In this document: positions 37,120 to 45,966 of the stretch, piece by piece
How positions within the stretch are numbered: the first letter of the stretch is position 1
Layout of the letters: each line of letters begins with the position of its first letter
From: Brevibacillus fortis
Lineage (GTDB): Bacteria; Bacillota; Bacilli; Brevibacillales; Brevibacillaceae
DNA length: 64,000 nt
Reading direction: 5' to 3'
NCBI RefSeq assembly: GCF_003013395.1
Contig: NZ_PXZM01000003.1
Span: 372,001-436,000 of the forward strand
Made by a program: the position numbers and the translations under genes
The notes under the pieces: generated by a model
What the model saw: the letters and a program-made list of their open reading frames with translations, nothing else
What the model was told of the DNA's origin: nothing
Databases searched by the model: none

Positions 37120-37979
37120 GACTGCTTCACTCCTTCCCCGTACAATTCCTTGATGGTTTCTTCTGAGGCATGGAAGACATGCTCAGGCCCCGGGAAGCTT
37201 CTTGCTTCGACTTCTTTGTTGTAGGTCTCAATCGCTTCACGGATTGTTTCTCCGATGTTTGCGTAGCGCTTGACGAATTTCGGTGTGATATCCGATGCGT
37301 AGCCGACCAGATCATGGAACACCAGCACTTGTCCATCGCAAGTCACACCTGCTCCGATCCCAATCACAGCGATGTCCAGCTTGTCCGCAATCATGCCTGC
37401 GACCTCTTCTGGAACACATTCCAGAACAATGGCGAATGCACCCGCTTCTTGAATGGCAAGAGCTTCGTCCAACAATTTTTGGGCTGCCTCCAGATCTCTA
37501 CCTTGTACTTTGTAACCACCTAATTGATGGACCGATTGTGGGGTAAGTCCAATATGTCCAACGACAGGGATGCCTGCTTGTACACAACGTGTAATGATTG
37601 GGGCGAGTTCACGCCCCCCTTCCATCTTGACCGCCTTGGCCAGCCCTTCTTGCATTAGTCTGCCCGCGTTTTTCACCGCTTCCTCAAGCGTTCCGTGATA
37701 ACTGAGGAAAGGTAGGTCCGCCACGACAAATGCACGCTTGGCCCCTCTCGTTACTGCTTTCGTATGATGTAGCATATCCTCCATCGTAACAGGGATGGTG
37801 GAGTCATAACCGAGTACGACCATTCCCAATGAATCACCAACCAGAATCATATCAGCGCAAGCTTCATCCGCTAATTTGGCTGACGGATAATCATAGGCGG
37901 TCACCATGGTAATCGGGGTTCGCGTTTCTTTTTTCTTGCGGATACTCGAAGTCGTAATGGGTCTGTCGTTTGTTGCCAT
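37116..37979 (-). CDS. panB: 3-methyl-2-oxobutanoate hydroxymethyltransferase
   Basis: First committed step of pantothenate synthesis: adds a hydroxymethyl group from methylene-THF to alpha-ketoisovalerate. 287 residues, TIM barrel, with MVTAYDYPSAKLADEA, LVGDSLGMV and MEGG motifs. SD AGAGGAG precedes the ATG. The only upstream space before a terminator is about 50 bases, so expression probably depends on reading through or rearranging the structured leader at 38028-38240. Confidence 0.96.
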   Translation of the reverse strand: MATNDRPITTSSIRKKKETRTPITMVTAYDYPSAKLADEACADMILVGDSLGMVVLGYDSTIPVTMEDMLHHTKAVTRGAKRAFVVADLPFLSYHGTLEEAVKNAGRLMQEGLAKAVKMEGGRELAPIITRCVQAGIPVVGHIGLTPQSVHQLGGYKVQGRDLEAAQKLLDEALAIQEAGAFAIVLECVPEEVAGMIADKLDIAVIGIGAGVTCDGQVLVFHDLVGYASDITPKFVKRYANIGETIREAIETYNKEVEARSFPGPEHVFHASEETIKELYGEGVKQS

Positions 37980-38027
37980 TTTTCATTTCTCCTCTTTTGC
38001 ATCAAGCCCGTGGATCGTGTGAGGAAT

Positions 38028-38061
38028 AAAAAAACCTTCTCACGTCAATCGGGAGAAGGTT
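38028..38061 (-). terminator. Intrinsic terminator between birA and panB
   Basis: AACCTTCTC (38033-38041) and GAGAAGGTT (38053-38061) form a 9-bp stem; on the minus strand it is followed by seven T's, only about 45 bases before the panB ribosome binding site. Confidence 0.85.
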
Positions 38062-38240
38062 GTCCATGTCAAAAAGACATCATGCGTCCAACGGATTCCT
38101 TCTGTCTCGGTCCACACAGGCTCTGAGCAGATTTTTGTCCATACACGTATTGCATTAAGATTGCACGATCTATCCAAAAATACTCCAGGAGTACCGTTCA
38201 CGTAGTGATACAGCCTCCAAATTGGAGTATAGCAAATGAT
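38028..38240 (-). promoter_or_regulatory. Structured leader with attenuator-like terminator ahead of panBCD
   Basis: 213 bases without an ORF, starting at the birA stop codon. On the minus strand, in order: CTCCAATTTGGAG; TACTC-CTG-GAGTA followed by TTTTT; a middle part with AUGUC-UUUUU-GACAU; then AACCTTCTC pairing with GAGAAGGTT plus seven T's (38028-38061). No T-box or riboswitch core I know is present. It may be birA termination plus a panBCD attenuator. Confidence 0.55.
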
Positions 38241-38252
38241 TTAATCATTTGC
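38232..38252. repeat. Perfect inverted repeat across the birA stop codon
   Basis: GCAAATGAT and ATCATTTGC (9 bp each) flank the three bases of the birA stop codon. It could form a hairpin in the birA transcript; it is not followed by T's. Confidence 0.7.
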
Positions 38253-39224
38253 ACGATAATTGACATCAGCCGAATAAACTTTGTGAATCTGTCCCGCCTG
38301 ATCCTCGACCTTCAGTACGCCTTCCTCATCTAAGCCAACGGCACGACCTTCAAGCTGTTGTGAAATCGTCTGGAGGGTCACCCATTTGCCAATGGTGTAC
38401 GAATGATCCTCCCACTCTTGTTTTACACGCTCGAAGCCAGCTTGCAAATAGTGGTCGTACTCTTCTTCAAAAATTCGGCAAAGCCGCTGAATAAACGAAA
38501 CACGCTTGAGTGGCTCACCAGATTCAATTCGAAGTGAAGTCGCAATCTGTGCCAGTTCAGCTGGAAAATCAGTCTCGACACTATTGGCATTGAGCCCAAT
38601 TCCGATTACTAAATAATTGACCCGATCCGATTCTGCATTCAGTTCTGTCAAAATCCCGCATACTTTTTTGTCTCCAATAAAAATATCATTCGGCCATTTT
38701 ATTTTGACAGGCAATCCCGTTTCTTCCCGAATCGTTTTCGCTACGGCTACTGCCGTTAACAACGTCATCTGAGGTGTCTTCGGCAAAGGAATCGCAGGAC
38801 GGATGATCAAGCTCATCCAGATCCCCGTACCTTTCGGAGAATGCCATGGTCGACCTAGTCTGCCTTTCCCACCTGTTTGCAGCTCTGCTAGCACTAGCGT
38901 ACCTTCTACTGCCCCTTTGGCAGCAGCCTCGTGTGCGAGTGGTTGTGTCGATACCACCTCATCGTAAGCGATGACATTTTGTCCGATCCGATCTGTCGCA
39001 AGCCCAGCCATGATTTCTGCTGCTGACAAGCGATCAGGAGCTACCAATAGGCGATACCCCGATTTGCGTACCGCCTCTACCTCGTAACCATCCCGGCGCA
39101 GCTCTTCGATATGTTTCCAAACCGCCGTTCTTGAACAACCACATGTTTGGCTTAATTCTTCACCAGAGATGAAACTACCCGGCTGGTCACGGAATGCTTG
39201 AAGGATGACTTGCTTAATGTTCAT
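38241..39224 (-). CDS. birA: Bifunctional biotin ligase/repressor
   Basis: Attaches biotin to acetyl-CoA carboxylase and, with biotinyl-AMP, represses biotin genes. 327 residues: N-terminal winged helix (about 1-65, with SRTAVWKHIEELR), central ligase domain with GRLGRPWHSPKGTGIWMS and WPNDIFI, and C-terminal SH3-like domain. Start at 39224 (MNIKQVIL) has GAGG 9 bases ahead and overlaps the end of cca by 11 bases; the frame continues to 39248 without a site. Confidence 0.95.
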   Translation of the reverse strand: MNIKQVILQAFRDQPGSFISGEELSQTCGCSRTAVWKHIEELRRDGYEVEAVRKSGYRLLVAPDRLSAAEIMAGLATDRIGQNVIAYDEVVSTQPLAHEAAAKGAVEGTLVLAELQTGGKGRLGRPWHSPKGTGIWMSLIIRPAIPLPKTPQMTLLTAVAVAKTIREETGLPVKIKWPNDIFIGDKKVCGILTELNAESDRVNYLVIGIGLNANSVETDFPAELAQIATSLRIESGEPLKRVSFIQRLCRIFEEEYDHYLQAGFERVKQEWEDHSYTIGKWVTLQTISQQLEGRAVGLDEEGVLKVEDQAGQIHKVYSADVNYRAND

Positions 39225-40437
39225 CTTGTGCAACCTCTTTCTTTGCAACTTCGACGAGTGCTTCTGGTGTATTTGGTAAACCGTGCAAAGCCGTTTGTCT
39301 TAGCAACGATTCCAAGACGTGGACAATCCACTCACCTGGCTTTTTCTGAATAGCCACTTGCAGGTCAAGCCCCGTGATTGCCAAATCCTTGAGAGTTTTG
39401 ACAGGCATGCTCTCGTATTGATCGATGAGTGCTTGTTTCGAGAACGATTGCCTCTCTTTCCACCAACACGCTTGCAATAAAATGGCGAACTCGTTGCACG
39501 TGTCCCACCCTACTTCAAGCAGCAGTGGCCCCCACTCGATTGATTGAGGGACATCCCATTGCGGCTGCAATCGTGTCAGAAGTTCAACCAAGCAACAAAT
39601 TGCTTCTGTTTCTCTCTTGGACATTTTGAGGAACTGACATACTTCACGCGATTGTACAGGAGAATAATTCGCCGCAAACAGTAGTAACGACCATTTTTGA
39701 GTTATGCTTTCCAAATGATGGAGCCGCCAGACATGCTCATTCGACAGGACGAACAGTTTTTCTACACCAGGGGCATAAGCCATGAGCTTCGTTTCATTCA
39801 ACAACTGACAACCTACCTCTGGGGCTTTGCTGTCGAGTGTTTTATTCAGCTCTTCCCTTATCCGCTCCACAGCAATATGAGCTAATAAAGGTGCCGTCTG
39901 TTTCATGGCTAGCATGGTCTGATCTTCTATAGCAAAACCTAATTGGGAAGCAAACCGTACACCTCGTAAAAGCCGAAGAGCATCCTCCTGAAATCTCTCT
40001 AGTGGGATGCCTACAGCCCGAACCATCCGATGCTCCATATCCTCACGTCCACCGAACGGGTCGTGCAATACTTGATTACGATCCATAGCCATTGCGTTCA
40101 TCGTAAAATCTCGTCGCTCCAGATCGAGCCGAAGTTCTGAAACGAACTGAACCTCAGCGGGTCGTCGGTAATCTTCATATTTTCCTTCCGTCCGAAACGT
40201 GGTTACCTCGAACATCTGCCCCTCAACTTTTACAGACACAGTACCGTGTTTCAGACCAGTCGGGACATGATCGGGAAACAATCGGATGACGTCGCCGGGA
40301 TGGGCATTCGTACATATATCTATATCATGAACAGGTCGTTGTAAAAGCCAATCGCGGACGCAACCACCTACATAGTAAGCTTCGAAGCCGTGTTCCTCCA
40401 ATCTGTCAAGAACACGCTTTGCCAATTCTATCGCCAA
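39214..40437 (-). CDS. cca: CCA-adding tRNA nucleotidyltransferase
   Basis: Adds or repairs the 3' CCA of tRNAs. 407 residues of the class II fold: YVGGCVRDWLL and the metal-binding DIDI (catalytic Asp pair), RRDFTMNAMAMD motif, then the helical neck and tail. Same place as B. subtilis papS, between bshA and birA. Translationally coupled to birA. Confidence 0.95.
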   Translation of the reverse strand: MAIELAKRVLDRLEEHGFEAYYVGGCVRDWLLQRPVHDIDICTNAHPGDVIRLFPDHVPTGLKHGTVSVKVEGQMFEVTTFRTEGKYEDYRRPAEVQFVSELRLDLERRDFTMNAMAMDRNQVLHDPFGGREDMEHRMVRAVGIPLERFQEDALRLLRGVRFASQLGFAIEDQTMLAMKQTAPLLAHIAVERIREELNKTLDSKAPEVGCQLLNETKLMAYAPGVEKLFVLSNEHVWRLHHLESITQKWSLLLFAANYSPVQSREVCQFLKMSKRETEAICCLVELLTRLQPQWDVPQSIEWGPLLLEVGWDTCNEFAILLQACWWKERQSFSKQALIDQYESMPVKTLKDLAITGLDLQVAIQKKPGEWIVHVLESLLRQTALHGLPNTPEALVEVAKKEVAQDEH

Positions 40438-40492
40438 TCCAATCCCCCCTTTCTAGTTTGCTCCGCCTGATCTACACAAGGAGGCGTTTTTC

Positions 40493-40576
40493 ATGAGAGT
40501 TTTGTATGGATTGTTTATTTTTATATCCAAAGTGCATCAGCTAGCCAAAAGCTCGATCTTACGTTCAAAAACTTAG
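40493..40576 (+). CDS. Candidate 27-residue small protein
   Basis: ATG at 40493 is preceded by AAGGAGGCG at 6 bases, an almost ideal ribosome binding site, and opens a 27-codon frame (MRVLYGLFIFISK..., basic C-terminus) ending with TAG at 40576, 4 bases before the end of bshA on the other strand. Hydrophobic N-half and basic tail suggest membrane contact. The SD is inside an inverted repeat (CGCCT...AGGCG). No promoter is obvious, and no homologue is known to me. Confidence 0.35.
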   Translation: MRVLYGLFIFISKVHQLAKSSILRSKT

Positions 40577-40579
40577 TTT

Positions 40580-41707
40580 TTAATCGGATGTACTAGCCAG
40601 CAAGTTGGCGTAAAGCGCTTCATACTGGGATGCAATCGTTTCGTGACAAAACGTTTTGCAGGATCGTTCAATGCCATTCGTCGAAAATTCGCGGTATAGC
40701 TCTTCGTTTTGGAGGAGACGAATCGTTTCTTTCGCCATGCCTTCAACGTCCCCGATTGGACGCAAAAAGCCGTTCACACCATCCAGAACGACTTCGGGCA
40801 ATCCTCCTGCCACTGTAGCGACGACAGGCACACCACAAGCCATTGCTTCCAATGCGACGAGACCGAAGCTTTCCTTTTCCGATGGGAGCAGCATGATGTC
40901 TGCCATCGACAATACCTCTGCGACGTCCTCCTGCTTGCCGAGGAAGCAAACATCGTCACTCAGATCGAGCTCAGCGATCATCTTGCGGACCAGACCCATT
41001 TCGGGCCCTTCACCAATGAGGATCAGTCTGGAAGGCATTTCTTTACGTACGCGCGAAAATATTTCAATCACATCCGGAACTCGTTTGACCGGACGGAAAT
41101 TAGAGATGTGCATAAGAATTTTTTCACCATTCGGTGCAAATACCTTTTTCAGCTTCGTTACCTCTTTCGGGTAATAACGCCGCTTGTCTACGAAGTTGTA
41201 CACAGGGACTATTTCTTTTTCAACATGCAGCAGCTCTTTCGTCTGCCTGATCAAATCATTGGACACCGCTGTTACCAAATCGCTTCGCTCAATGCCGAAG
41301 CGAATCATATCACTCAAATTCGAGTCATAACCCAGAACAGTTATATCAGTCCCATGCAAGGTGGTCACAATTTTCAAATGATCCCCAACCATTTGCTTGG
41401 CGAGAAACGCACACAACGCATGTGGCACAGCATAATGCACATGTAATAAGTCCAAGTTTTCATTTTTCGCCACTTGCGCCATTCGATTCGCCAAGGTCAA
41501 ATCATAGGGTGGATATTTAAAAACATCATAGTTGTTCACTTCTACTTCATGATAAAAAATGTTCGGGTGAAACGCTCCTAAGCGAAATGGCATTCCACCT
41601 GTAATGAAATGGACTTGATGTCCCCGCTCGGCCAATAGCTTGCCCAGCTCTGTGGCTACTACCCCCGATCCGCCCAATGACGGATAGCAAGTAATCCCGA
41701 TCTTCAT
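40580..41707 (-). CDS. bshA: N-acetyl-alpha-D-glucosaminyl L-malate synthase
   Basis: First step of bacillithiol synthesis: UDP-GlcNAc plus L-malate gives GlcNAc-malate. 375-residue retaining GT-B enzyme: GGSGVVATELGKLLAERGH at the N-terminus, STFRPVKR-like SNFRPVKRVPDVI and the E-x7-E region EKESFGLVALEAMACGVPVV. Neighbours bshB1 and mgsA are conserved in Bacillus. SD GGAG lies 11 bases before the ATG. Confidence 0.95.
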   Translation of the reverse strand: MKIGITCYPSLGGSGVVATELGKLLAERGHQVHFITGGMPFRLGAFHPNIFYHEVEVNNYDVFKYPPYDLTLANRMAQVAKNENLDLLHVHYAVPHALCAFLAKQMVGDHLKIVTTLHGTDITVLGYDSNLSDMIRFGIERSDLVTAVSNDLIRQTKELLHVEKEIVPVYNFVDKRRYYPKEVTKLKKVFAPNGEKILMHISNFRPVKRVPDVIEIFSRVRKEMPSRLILIGEGPEMGLVRKMIAELDLSDDVCFLGKQEDVAEVLSMADIMLLPSEKESFGLVALEAMACGVPVVATVAGGLPEVVLDGVNGFLRPIGDVEGMAKETIRLLQNEELYREFSTNGIERSCKTFCHETIASQYEALYANLLASTSD

Positions 41708-41723
41708 ACAGTGTCACTCCTTC

Positions 41724-42419
41724 TCACAAGCTCTTTAATACATACGGAGCTGCACTGACAAATCCTTCTGCATAGGCTACACCAGCCTGCTGACCAAACA
41801 GTCGCTCTCGATACTCGACAGACTCCAAATACCCATTGGTTAGCGGTGTTTGAACACTACCTTTTTCTAGCTCAAACTGACTGCGGTAGCAACGCAGCGC
41901 CTCCATTTTTTGCGGATAAACAGCGGTGATATCCACGACAACCTGAGGCGTGACAGTGGAATTAATGAAATAGTAAAGGAATTGCGAAGGTCGATAAGCA
42001 GGCAAAGAAGGCTCCGGCAAATACTTGCGGATGCCCGCATTAAACACCGCCTCTCGAACGATCCGACTTACGCTTTCGTGATCTGGATGACGATCCGAAT
42101 AATAAGGCGCAAGCACAATGGCTGGGCGTATTTCACGAATTAGCTTTACGACACGTTCAATCGCACTTTCCCTGACAGCTTCCAAGCCACGATCAGGTAG
42201 ACCAAAATTATAGCGAGCAGCCACTCCCATCACTTGGTCAGCCGCAGCCGCCTCTTGCTGCCTTCTTTCAACCGTTCCATTCGATGACAGCTCAGCATAG
42301 GTCAAGTCAAGAATCCCCACGCGCTTCCCCTCTTTGGCTGCCAAGATCAGACTGCCTGCCGCGCCAATCTCGACATCGTCAGGATGCGCTCCGATTGCCA
42401 AAATATCGAGTGAACTCAT
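41724..42419 (-). CDS. bshB1: Bacillithiol biosynthesis deacetylase
   Basis: Zinc-dependent removal of the acetyl group from GlcNAc-malate, the second bacillithiol step. 231 residues of the LmbE/PIG-L family with the zinc/catalytic motif AHPDDVEIG (H12, D14, D15) and YSDRHPDHE for the third ligand. It overlaps mgsA by 4 bases (ATGA) and is followed by bshA after 16 bases. Confidence 0.95.
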   Translation of the reverse strand: MSSLDILAIGAHPDDVEIGAAGSLILAAKEGKRVGILDLTYAELSSNGTVERRQQEAAAADQVMGVAARYNFGLPDRGLEAVRESAIERVVKLIREIRPAIVLAPYYSDRHPDHESVSRIVREAVFNAGIRKYLPEPSLPAYRPSQFLYYFINSTVTPQVVVDITAVYPQKMEALRCYRSQFELEKGSVQTPLTNGYLESVEYRERLFGQQAGVAYAEGFVSAAPYVLKSL

Positions 42420-42826
42420 GCTTCATTCTCCTCATGCACCACTTCGCGCCAATCCAGTTGTCCCAGCTCCAAAGCCTTCAGCATGATCTCTGCCGAACCG
42501 AGATTCGTGGCAAACGGTATCTTGTGCACATCACACAGTCGAAGCAACGCGATAATATCAGGCTCATGTGGTTGTGAGGTAAGCGGATCACGCAAAAAGA
42601 TAATCAAGTCCATCTCATTGCGGGCGATCATCGCACCGATTTGTTGATCGCCTCCTAATGGCCCTGACAGAAACCGGGTTAAGGACAGCGACGTAGCTTC
42701 CATGATTCGCGACCCAGTTGTTCCTGTTGCATACAGCTCGTGTTTTGCCAAAATGGATTCATAGGCCATCGCTAGTTGCACAATCTGTTCTTTCATTCGA
42801 TCATGGGCAATCAATGCAATTTTCAA
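42416..42826 (-). CDS. mgsA: Methylglyoxal synthase
   Basis: Converts dihydroxyacetone phosphate to methylglyoxal, a bypass of lower glycolysis under phosphate limitation. 136 residues with [11 protein letters not shown] at the N-terminus, [14 protein letters not shown] (catalytic Asp) and [11 protein letters not shown] (His). The proximity to bacillithiol genes fits, since bacillithiol detoxifies methylglyoxal. Coupled to bshB1. Confidence 0.95.
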   Translation of the reverse strand: MKIALIAHDRMKEQIVQLAMAYESILAKHELYATGTTGSRIMEATSLSLTRFLSGPLGGDQQIGAMIARNEMDLIIFLRDPLTSQPHEPDIIALLRLCDVHKIPFATNLGSAEIMLKALELGQLDWREVVHEENEA

Positions 42827-42876
42827 GAAAACCTCTCCCTTTATGGCTGGGTATCGTGTGTATGTTAATCAAACGT

Positions 42877-43629
42877 TTAATCAATCAGATGTTCCAATCC
42901 GTAAATCAATCCGTTCATATTCATCACGGCTTTAATGGCCATATTCACGCCTGGCATGAATGATTCTCTGTTAATCGAGTCGTGGCGAATGGAGAGCGTT
43001 TGTCCTGTTGCACCAAACAAAACCTCCTGATGAGCAACCATGCCTGGCAGACGGACACTGTGAATCCGGAAGCCTTCGTAGTCAGCACCGCGAGCGCCTG
43101 GAATCGTTTCCACCTCTTCAGGATGCCCTTGCTTGAGCTCTTCCCGAACGGCTGCGATCATCTCGGCCGTCTTCAAAGCAGTTCCGCTTGGCGCATCCAG
43201 CTTGCGGTCATGATGCAGCTCGATAATTTCCACATGCGGCATATATTTTGCCGCCATTGCGGAAAACTTCATACATAGAATCGCGCCGATCGCAAAATTC
43301 GGGGCAATGATGGCACCCAGTCCCGCTTCTTTATAGCGTTCTGTCATCTCTTGCAGCTGCTCTGTCGTCAGTCCCGTTGTTCCCACGACCGGTCTCACAC
43401 CACGAGCCAGACAGAGCTCCATATGACGATACACGGTATGCGGAGTCGTAAAGTCTACTAGAACATCCGGCTTCATTTCGTCCAGTTGCTGATTGATTCC
43501 CTCTTCGCTCACACGCGTGTCCAGATTGCCTGTAAAAACGAGCGTGGGATCTTGCGCTAGCATTTTCACTACTTCTTGCCCCATTCGACCATTTGCGCCT
43601 GCAACTGCTACACGGATTTGTTTAGTCAT
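42877..43629 (-). CDS. dapB: 4-hydroxy-tetrahydrodipicolinate reductase
   Basis: NAD(P)H-dependent reduction in lysine and diaminopimelate synthesis. 250 residues with GANGRMGQEVV at the N-terminus (cofactor) and EIIELHHDRKLDAPSGTA (catalytic His-His and substrate-binding K-x-D-x-P-S-G-T). It begins 1 base after the stop of the MazG-like gene. Confidence 0.96.
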   Translation of the reverse strand: MTKQIRVAVAGANGRMGQEVVKMLAQDPTLVFTGNLDTRVSEEGINQQLDEMKPDVLVDFTTPHTVYRHMELCLARGVRPVVGTTGLTTEQLQEMTERYKEAGLGAIIAPNFAIGAILCMKFSAMAAKYMPHVEIIELHHDRKLDAPSGTALKTAEMIAAVREELKQGHPEEVETIPGARGADYEGFRIHSVRLPGMVAHQEVLFGATGQTLSIRHDSINRESFMPGVNMAIKAVMNMNGLIYGLEHLID

Positions 43630-43630
43630 G

Positions 43631-43969
43631 CTACTCGTTCTCCTCTATTCTCGTCCAGCGATCTTTATCGCGAGTATTAAACTTGTGCATAATACGATCA
43701 AACGCTTCCTGCAAATCGATACCGAGTGAGTTTGCGAAACAAATCACGATGAAGAGTACGTCACCCAGCTCTTCCTCTACTGTTTTTTCGCCTTCGTCCT
43801 TTTTCTTCGGTTTTTCCCCATAGAAATGGTTAATCTCTCTGGCTAGTTCACCTACTTCTTCCGTCATCCTAGCCAGCATCGAAAGCGGGGAAAAATAGCC
43901 TTCTTTAAATTGCGATATGTATTGATCAACTTCATGCTGCATCTCTTGCATAGTCTTTTCCCGTTCCAT
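43631..43969 (-). CDS. MazG-like nucleotide pyrophosphohydrolase (YpjD-like)
   Basis: 112 residues, all-alpha NTP-PPase family. Metal-binding EExxE...ExxD appears as TEEVGELAREI and EEELGDVLFIVI. It probably hydrolyses non-canonical or specific nucleoside triphosphates. In B. subtilis ypjD lies at this place upstream of dapB. SD AAGGAG is 8 bases ahead of the ATG. Confidence 0.9.
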   Translation of the reverse strand: MEREKTMQEMQHEVDQYISQFKEGYFSPLSMLARMTEEVGELAREINHFYGEKPKKKDEGEKTVEEELGDVLFIVICFANSLGIDLQEAFDRIMHKFNTRDKDRWTRIEENE

Positions 43970-44064
43970 CCGCCCACTCCTTTTTTCACATTCTTCTCTC
44001 TTTCACCTATCGTACTAAAAAAGGCTTCGTTTGCCAAATCACAATACTTTGTCTTTCCAGCATA

Positions 44065-44094
44065 TGGACAATCAAACGAGCGTTCATTTATAAT
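44065..44094 (+). promoter_or_regulatory. Sigma-A promoter of the YitT-family gene
   Basis: TGGACA (44065-44070) and TATAAT (44089-44094) with an 18-base spacer. The transcript would carry a leader of about 85 bases. Confidence 0.75.
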
Positions 44095-44111
44095 GGCTTT
44101 CGGATAGCCCT

Positions 44112-44133
44112 CAGGTAACCCAAGTATTACCTG
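44112..44133 (+). promoter_or_regulatory. Leader hairpin of the YitT-family gene
   Basis: CAGGTAA (44112-44118) and TTACCTG (44127-44133) form a 7-bp stem with an 8-base loop, shortly after the predicted start of transcription. Could be an operator or an RNA structure. Confidence 0.5.
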
Positions 44134-44185
44134 CACATCATGTCCGGGGGGAAGCCTTTTCCTGGTCCGGCGAACAGGAGGAAAT

Positions 44186-45043
44186 ATGAAAATTCGTCTT
44201 GACAGTATCATTGCCATTATCATCGGTTCTGCCATTATGGGATTTGGTATTAACGCGTTCAACATTCCCAACCATCTAGCTGAGGGTGGAATTACTGGTA
44301 TCAGTATTTTGATCAAGCTGTTAGTTCCTGCTGTGGATCAGGGAATCGTCTTCTTCGTCCTGAACATACCGCTATTTTTCTTGGGCTGGAAAATTCTTGG
44401 ACGAACTTCTTTTTTCTACACGATTTTGGGAACGGTTTCTCTCTCCGTCTTTTTGTCCGTATTTGATGGTGTACTTCCATTGCCGATGAAAGATCGCTTG
44501 CTCGCTTCCCTGTATGCCGGGGTAGCTGTTGGTGTCGGTCTAGGGATTATTTTCCGTTACGGCGGGACAACCGGCGGTGTAGACATCATTGCTAGACTGC
44601 TTCAGAAATACATGGGTATCAGTATGGGGAGGACGTTGTTTTTCGGAGACATCTTGGTCATTGGGGCGTCCCTCGTCTATTTGAATCTAGAGAGCGCCAT
44701 GTATACCCTCGTCGTCGTCTTTATCGCAGCACGTGTCATCGACTTTTTCCAGGATGGCGCGTACGCAGGAAAAGCAATGACGATCATATCCAACGAAGCA
44801 GATAACATCGCCACGCAACTTCTCGATCTAGGACGAGGTGTGACACTCTTTGCGGGTAAAGGTGCCTACTCTGGCGATGAAAAGAAAGTCATCTATGTCG
44901 TTGTCAGCCGAAATGAAGTCATGCGTTTTAAAACCATTGTGCAAGAAATTGATCCGCATGCTTTTGTCATCGTCAACGATGTGCATGAAGTTCTCGGAGA
45001 AGGCTTCACCCTTGATGAAAACAAGAAACCGCTTCACGACTAG
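44186..45043 (+). CDS. YitT/YpjC-family membrane protein
   Basis: 285 residues: about five membrane helices in the first 190 residues (IIAIIIGSAIMGFGINAFNIP, GIVFFVLNIPLFFLGW and others), with the family motif GGTTGGVDIIARLLQKYMG, followed by a cytoplasmic DUF2179 domain (about 220-280). The function of the family is unknown. It is the only firmly supported plus-strand gene among those right of leuD and has its own promoter and terminator. AGGAGG precedes the ATG. Confidence 0.93.
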   Translation: MKIRLDSIIAIIIGSAIMGFGINAFNIPNHLAEGGITGISILIKLLVPAVDQGIVFFVLNIPLFFLGWKILGRTSFFYTILGTVSLSVFLSVFDGVLPLPMKDRLLASLYAGVAVGVGLGIIFRYGGTTGGVDIIARLLQKYMGISMGRTLFFGDILVIGASLVYLNLESAMYTLVVVFIAARVIDFFQDGAYAGKAMTIISNEADNIATQLLDLGRGVTLFAGKGAYSGDEKKVIYVVVSRNEVMRFKTIVQEIDPHAFVIVNDVHEVLGEGFTLDENKKPLHD

Positions 45044-45060
45044 AACGAAGCAGCACAGCA

Positions 45061-45096
45061 AAAAACCTTGCCTTTTCGTACAGGCAAGGTTTTTTG
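45061..45096. terminator. Bidirectional terminator between ypjC-like and ypjB
   Basis: AAAACCTTGCC (45063-45073) and GGCAAGGTTTT (45084-45094) form an 11-bp stem, flanked by A's on the left and T's on the right, between two convergent genes. Confidence 0.9.
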
Positions 45097-45102
45097 CATC
45101 CA

Positions 45103-45918
45103 TTAAGTTGAACGGATTTCTCCATCATATTTCTTCCACGCCACATAAGACAAGGCCATGACCAAAGCAATCGAGATCGATGCGAGAATCACGATAGGTG
45201 AATCTGGCCGCATCATCAAACGAGCAAACGTACTCTTCTCTTCTCCCACAAAAGCCACTTGAAAAGAGTTGTTCAATTCTCGCAACGCCTCTCGTACTAA
45301 CTGCCAATCTACTTGGGAGTTCCGCATCTCTTTGGATATGATATCGTAGGCAACCGTAATCGAGGACATTTGTCCCTCCGGAAGCTGAATACTCATGCCT
45401 GGCTTAATGGCCAAAAATAATCGGTAATTCTCATCGAACTGTTCGCGAAACTGACTGAAATTCCGTTCAACAGCCGATAGCTGCAAATTTTGGACCTGTG
45501 TTACGAGTGAAGGATAGTAGCTGCGCCACATCGGCTGGTGATCATGTGTCAATGCGTCTATGGCGATACGGACCCGCGTGGCATGCCACAGCAATTGCTG
45601 TTCACTTGCGTTTGCAGATGCAAAACTTTGCTTGGCTGCCAATATGGACTGAGTCACTGCATTCAAACTCTCAATTCGTATCGGATTGGGCAAATGCTGG
45701 TTCGGGAATCGTTCCGCCAGTTGTACAATGCGCTGCTCTGCCCCTTCAAGATCTCCCTTTTTTGCATACGTCAGTAACTCATGCGCAATTTGATCCAATG
45801 CTGCCAACTGCTTTTCTTCTATCGGTTGGTTCAGCTTCGAGTACAAATTATGAATGGGCCACGACAAGAACAACCCGATCATGAGAAAGAATAATAAAAA
45901 CCGGATATTTTTCTTCAA
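45103..45918 (-). CDS. ypjB: YpjB-like sporulation protein
   Basis: 271 residues: N-terminal signal/anchor (4-24), a helical extracytoplasmic region (about 40-220) and a second membrane helix near the C-terminus (about 240-262). This topology and its neighbours match B. subtilis YpjB, annotated as a sporulation protein and not understood biochemically. It follows the DUF1405 gene with a 48-base gap. Confidence 0.88.
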   Translation of the reverse strand: MKKNIRFLLFFLMIGLFLSWPIHNLYSKLNQPIEEKQLAALDQIAHELLTYAKKGDLEGAEQRIVQLAERFPNQHLPNPIRIESLNAVTQSILAAKQSFASANASEQQLLWHATRVRIAIDALTHDHQPMWRSYYPSLVTQVQNLQLSAVERNFSQFREQFDENYRLFLAIKPGMSIQLPEGQMSSITVAYDIISKEMRNSQVDWQLVREALRELNNSFQVAFVGEEKSTFARLMMRPDSPIVILASISIALVMALSYVAWKKYDGEIRST

Positions 45919-45966
45919 CGCAAATAACCTCCTTCCCTAGTACAGCCTATGGAAAGGAGGACAAGA

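Noticed and set aside
38063..38180. T-box or SAM-type riboswitch in the birA-panB leader
   Set aside because: No AGGGUGGNACCGCG-like antiterminator and no SAM core were found.
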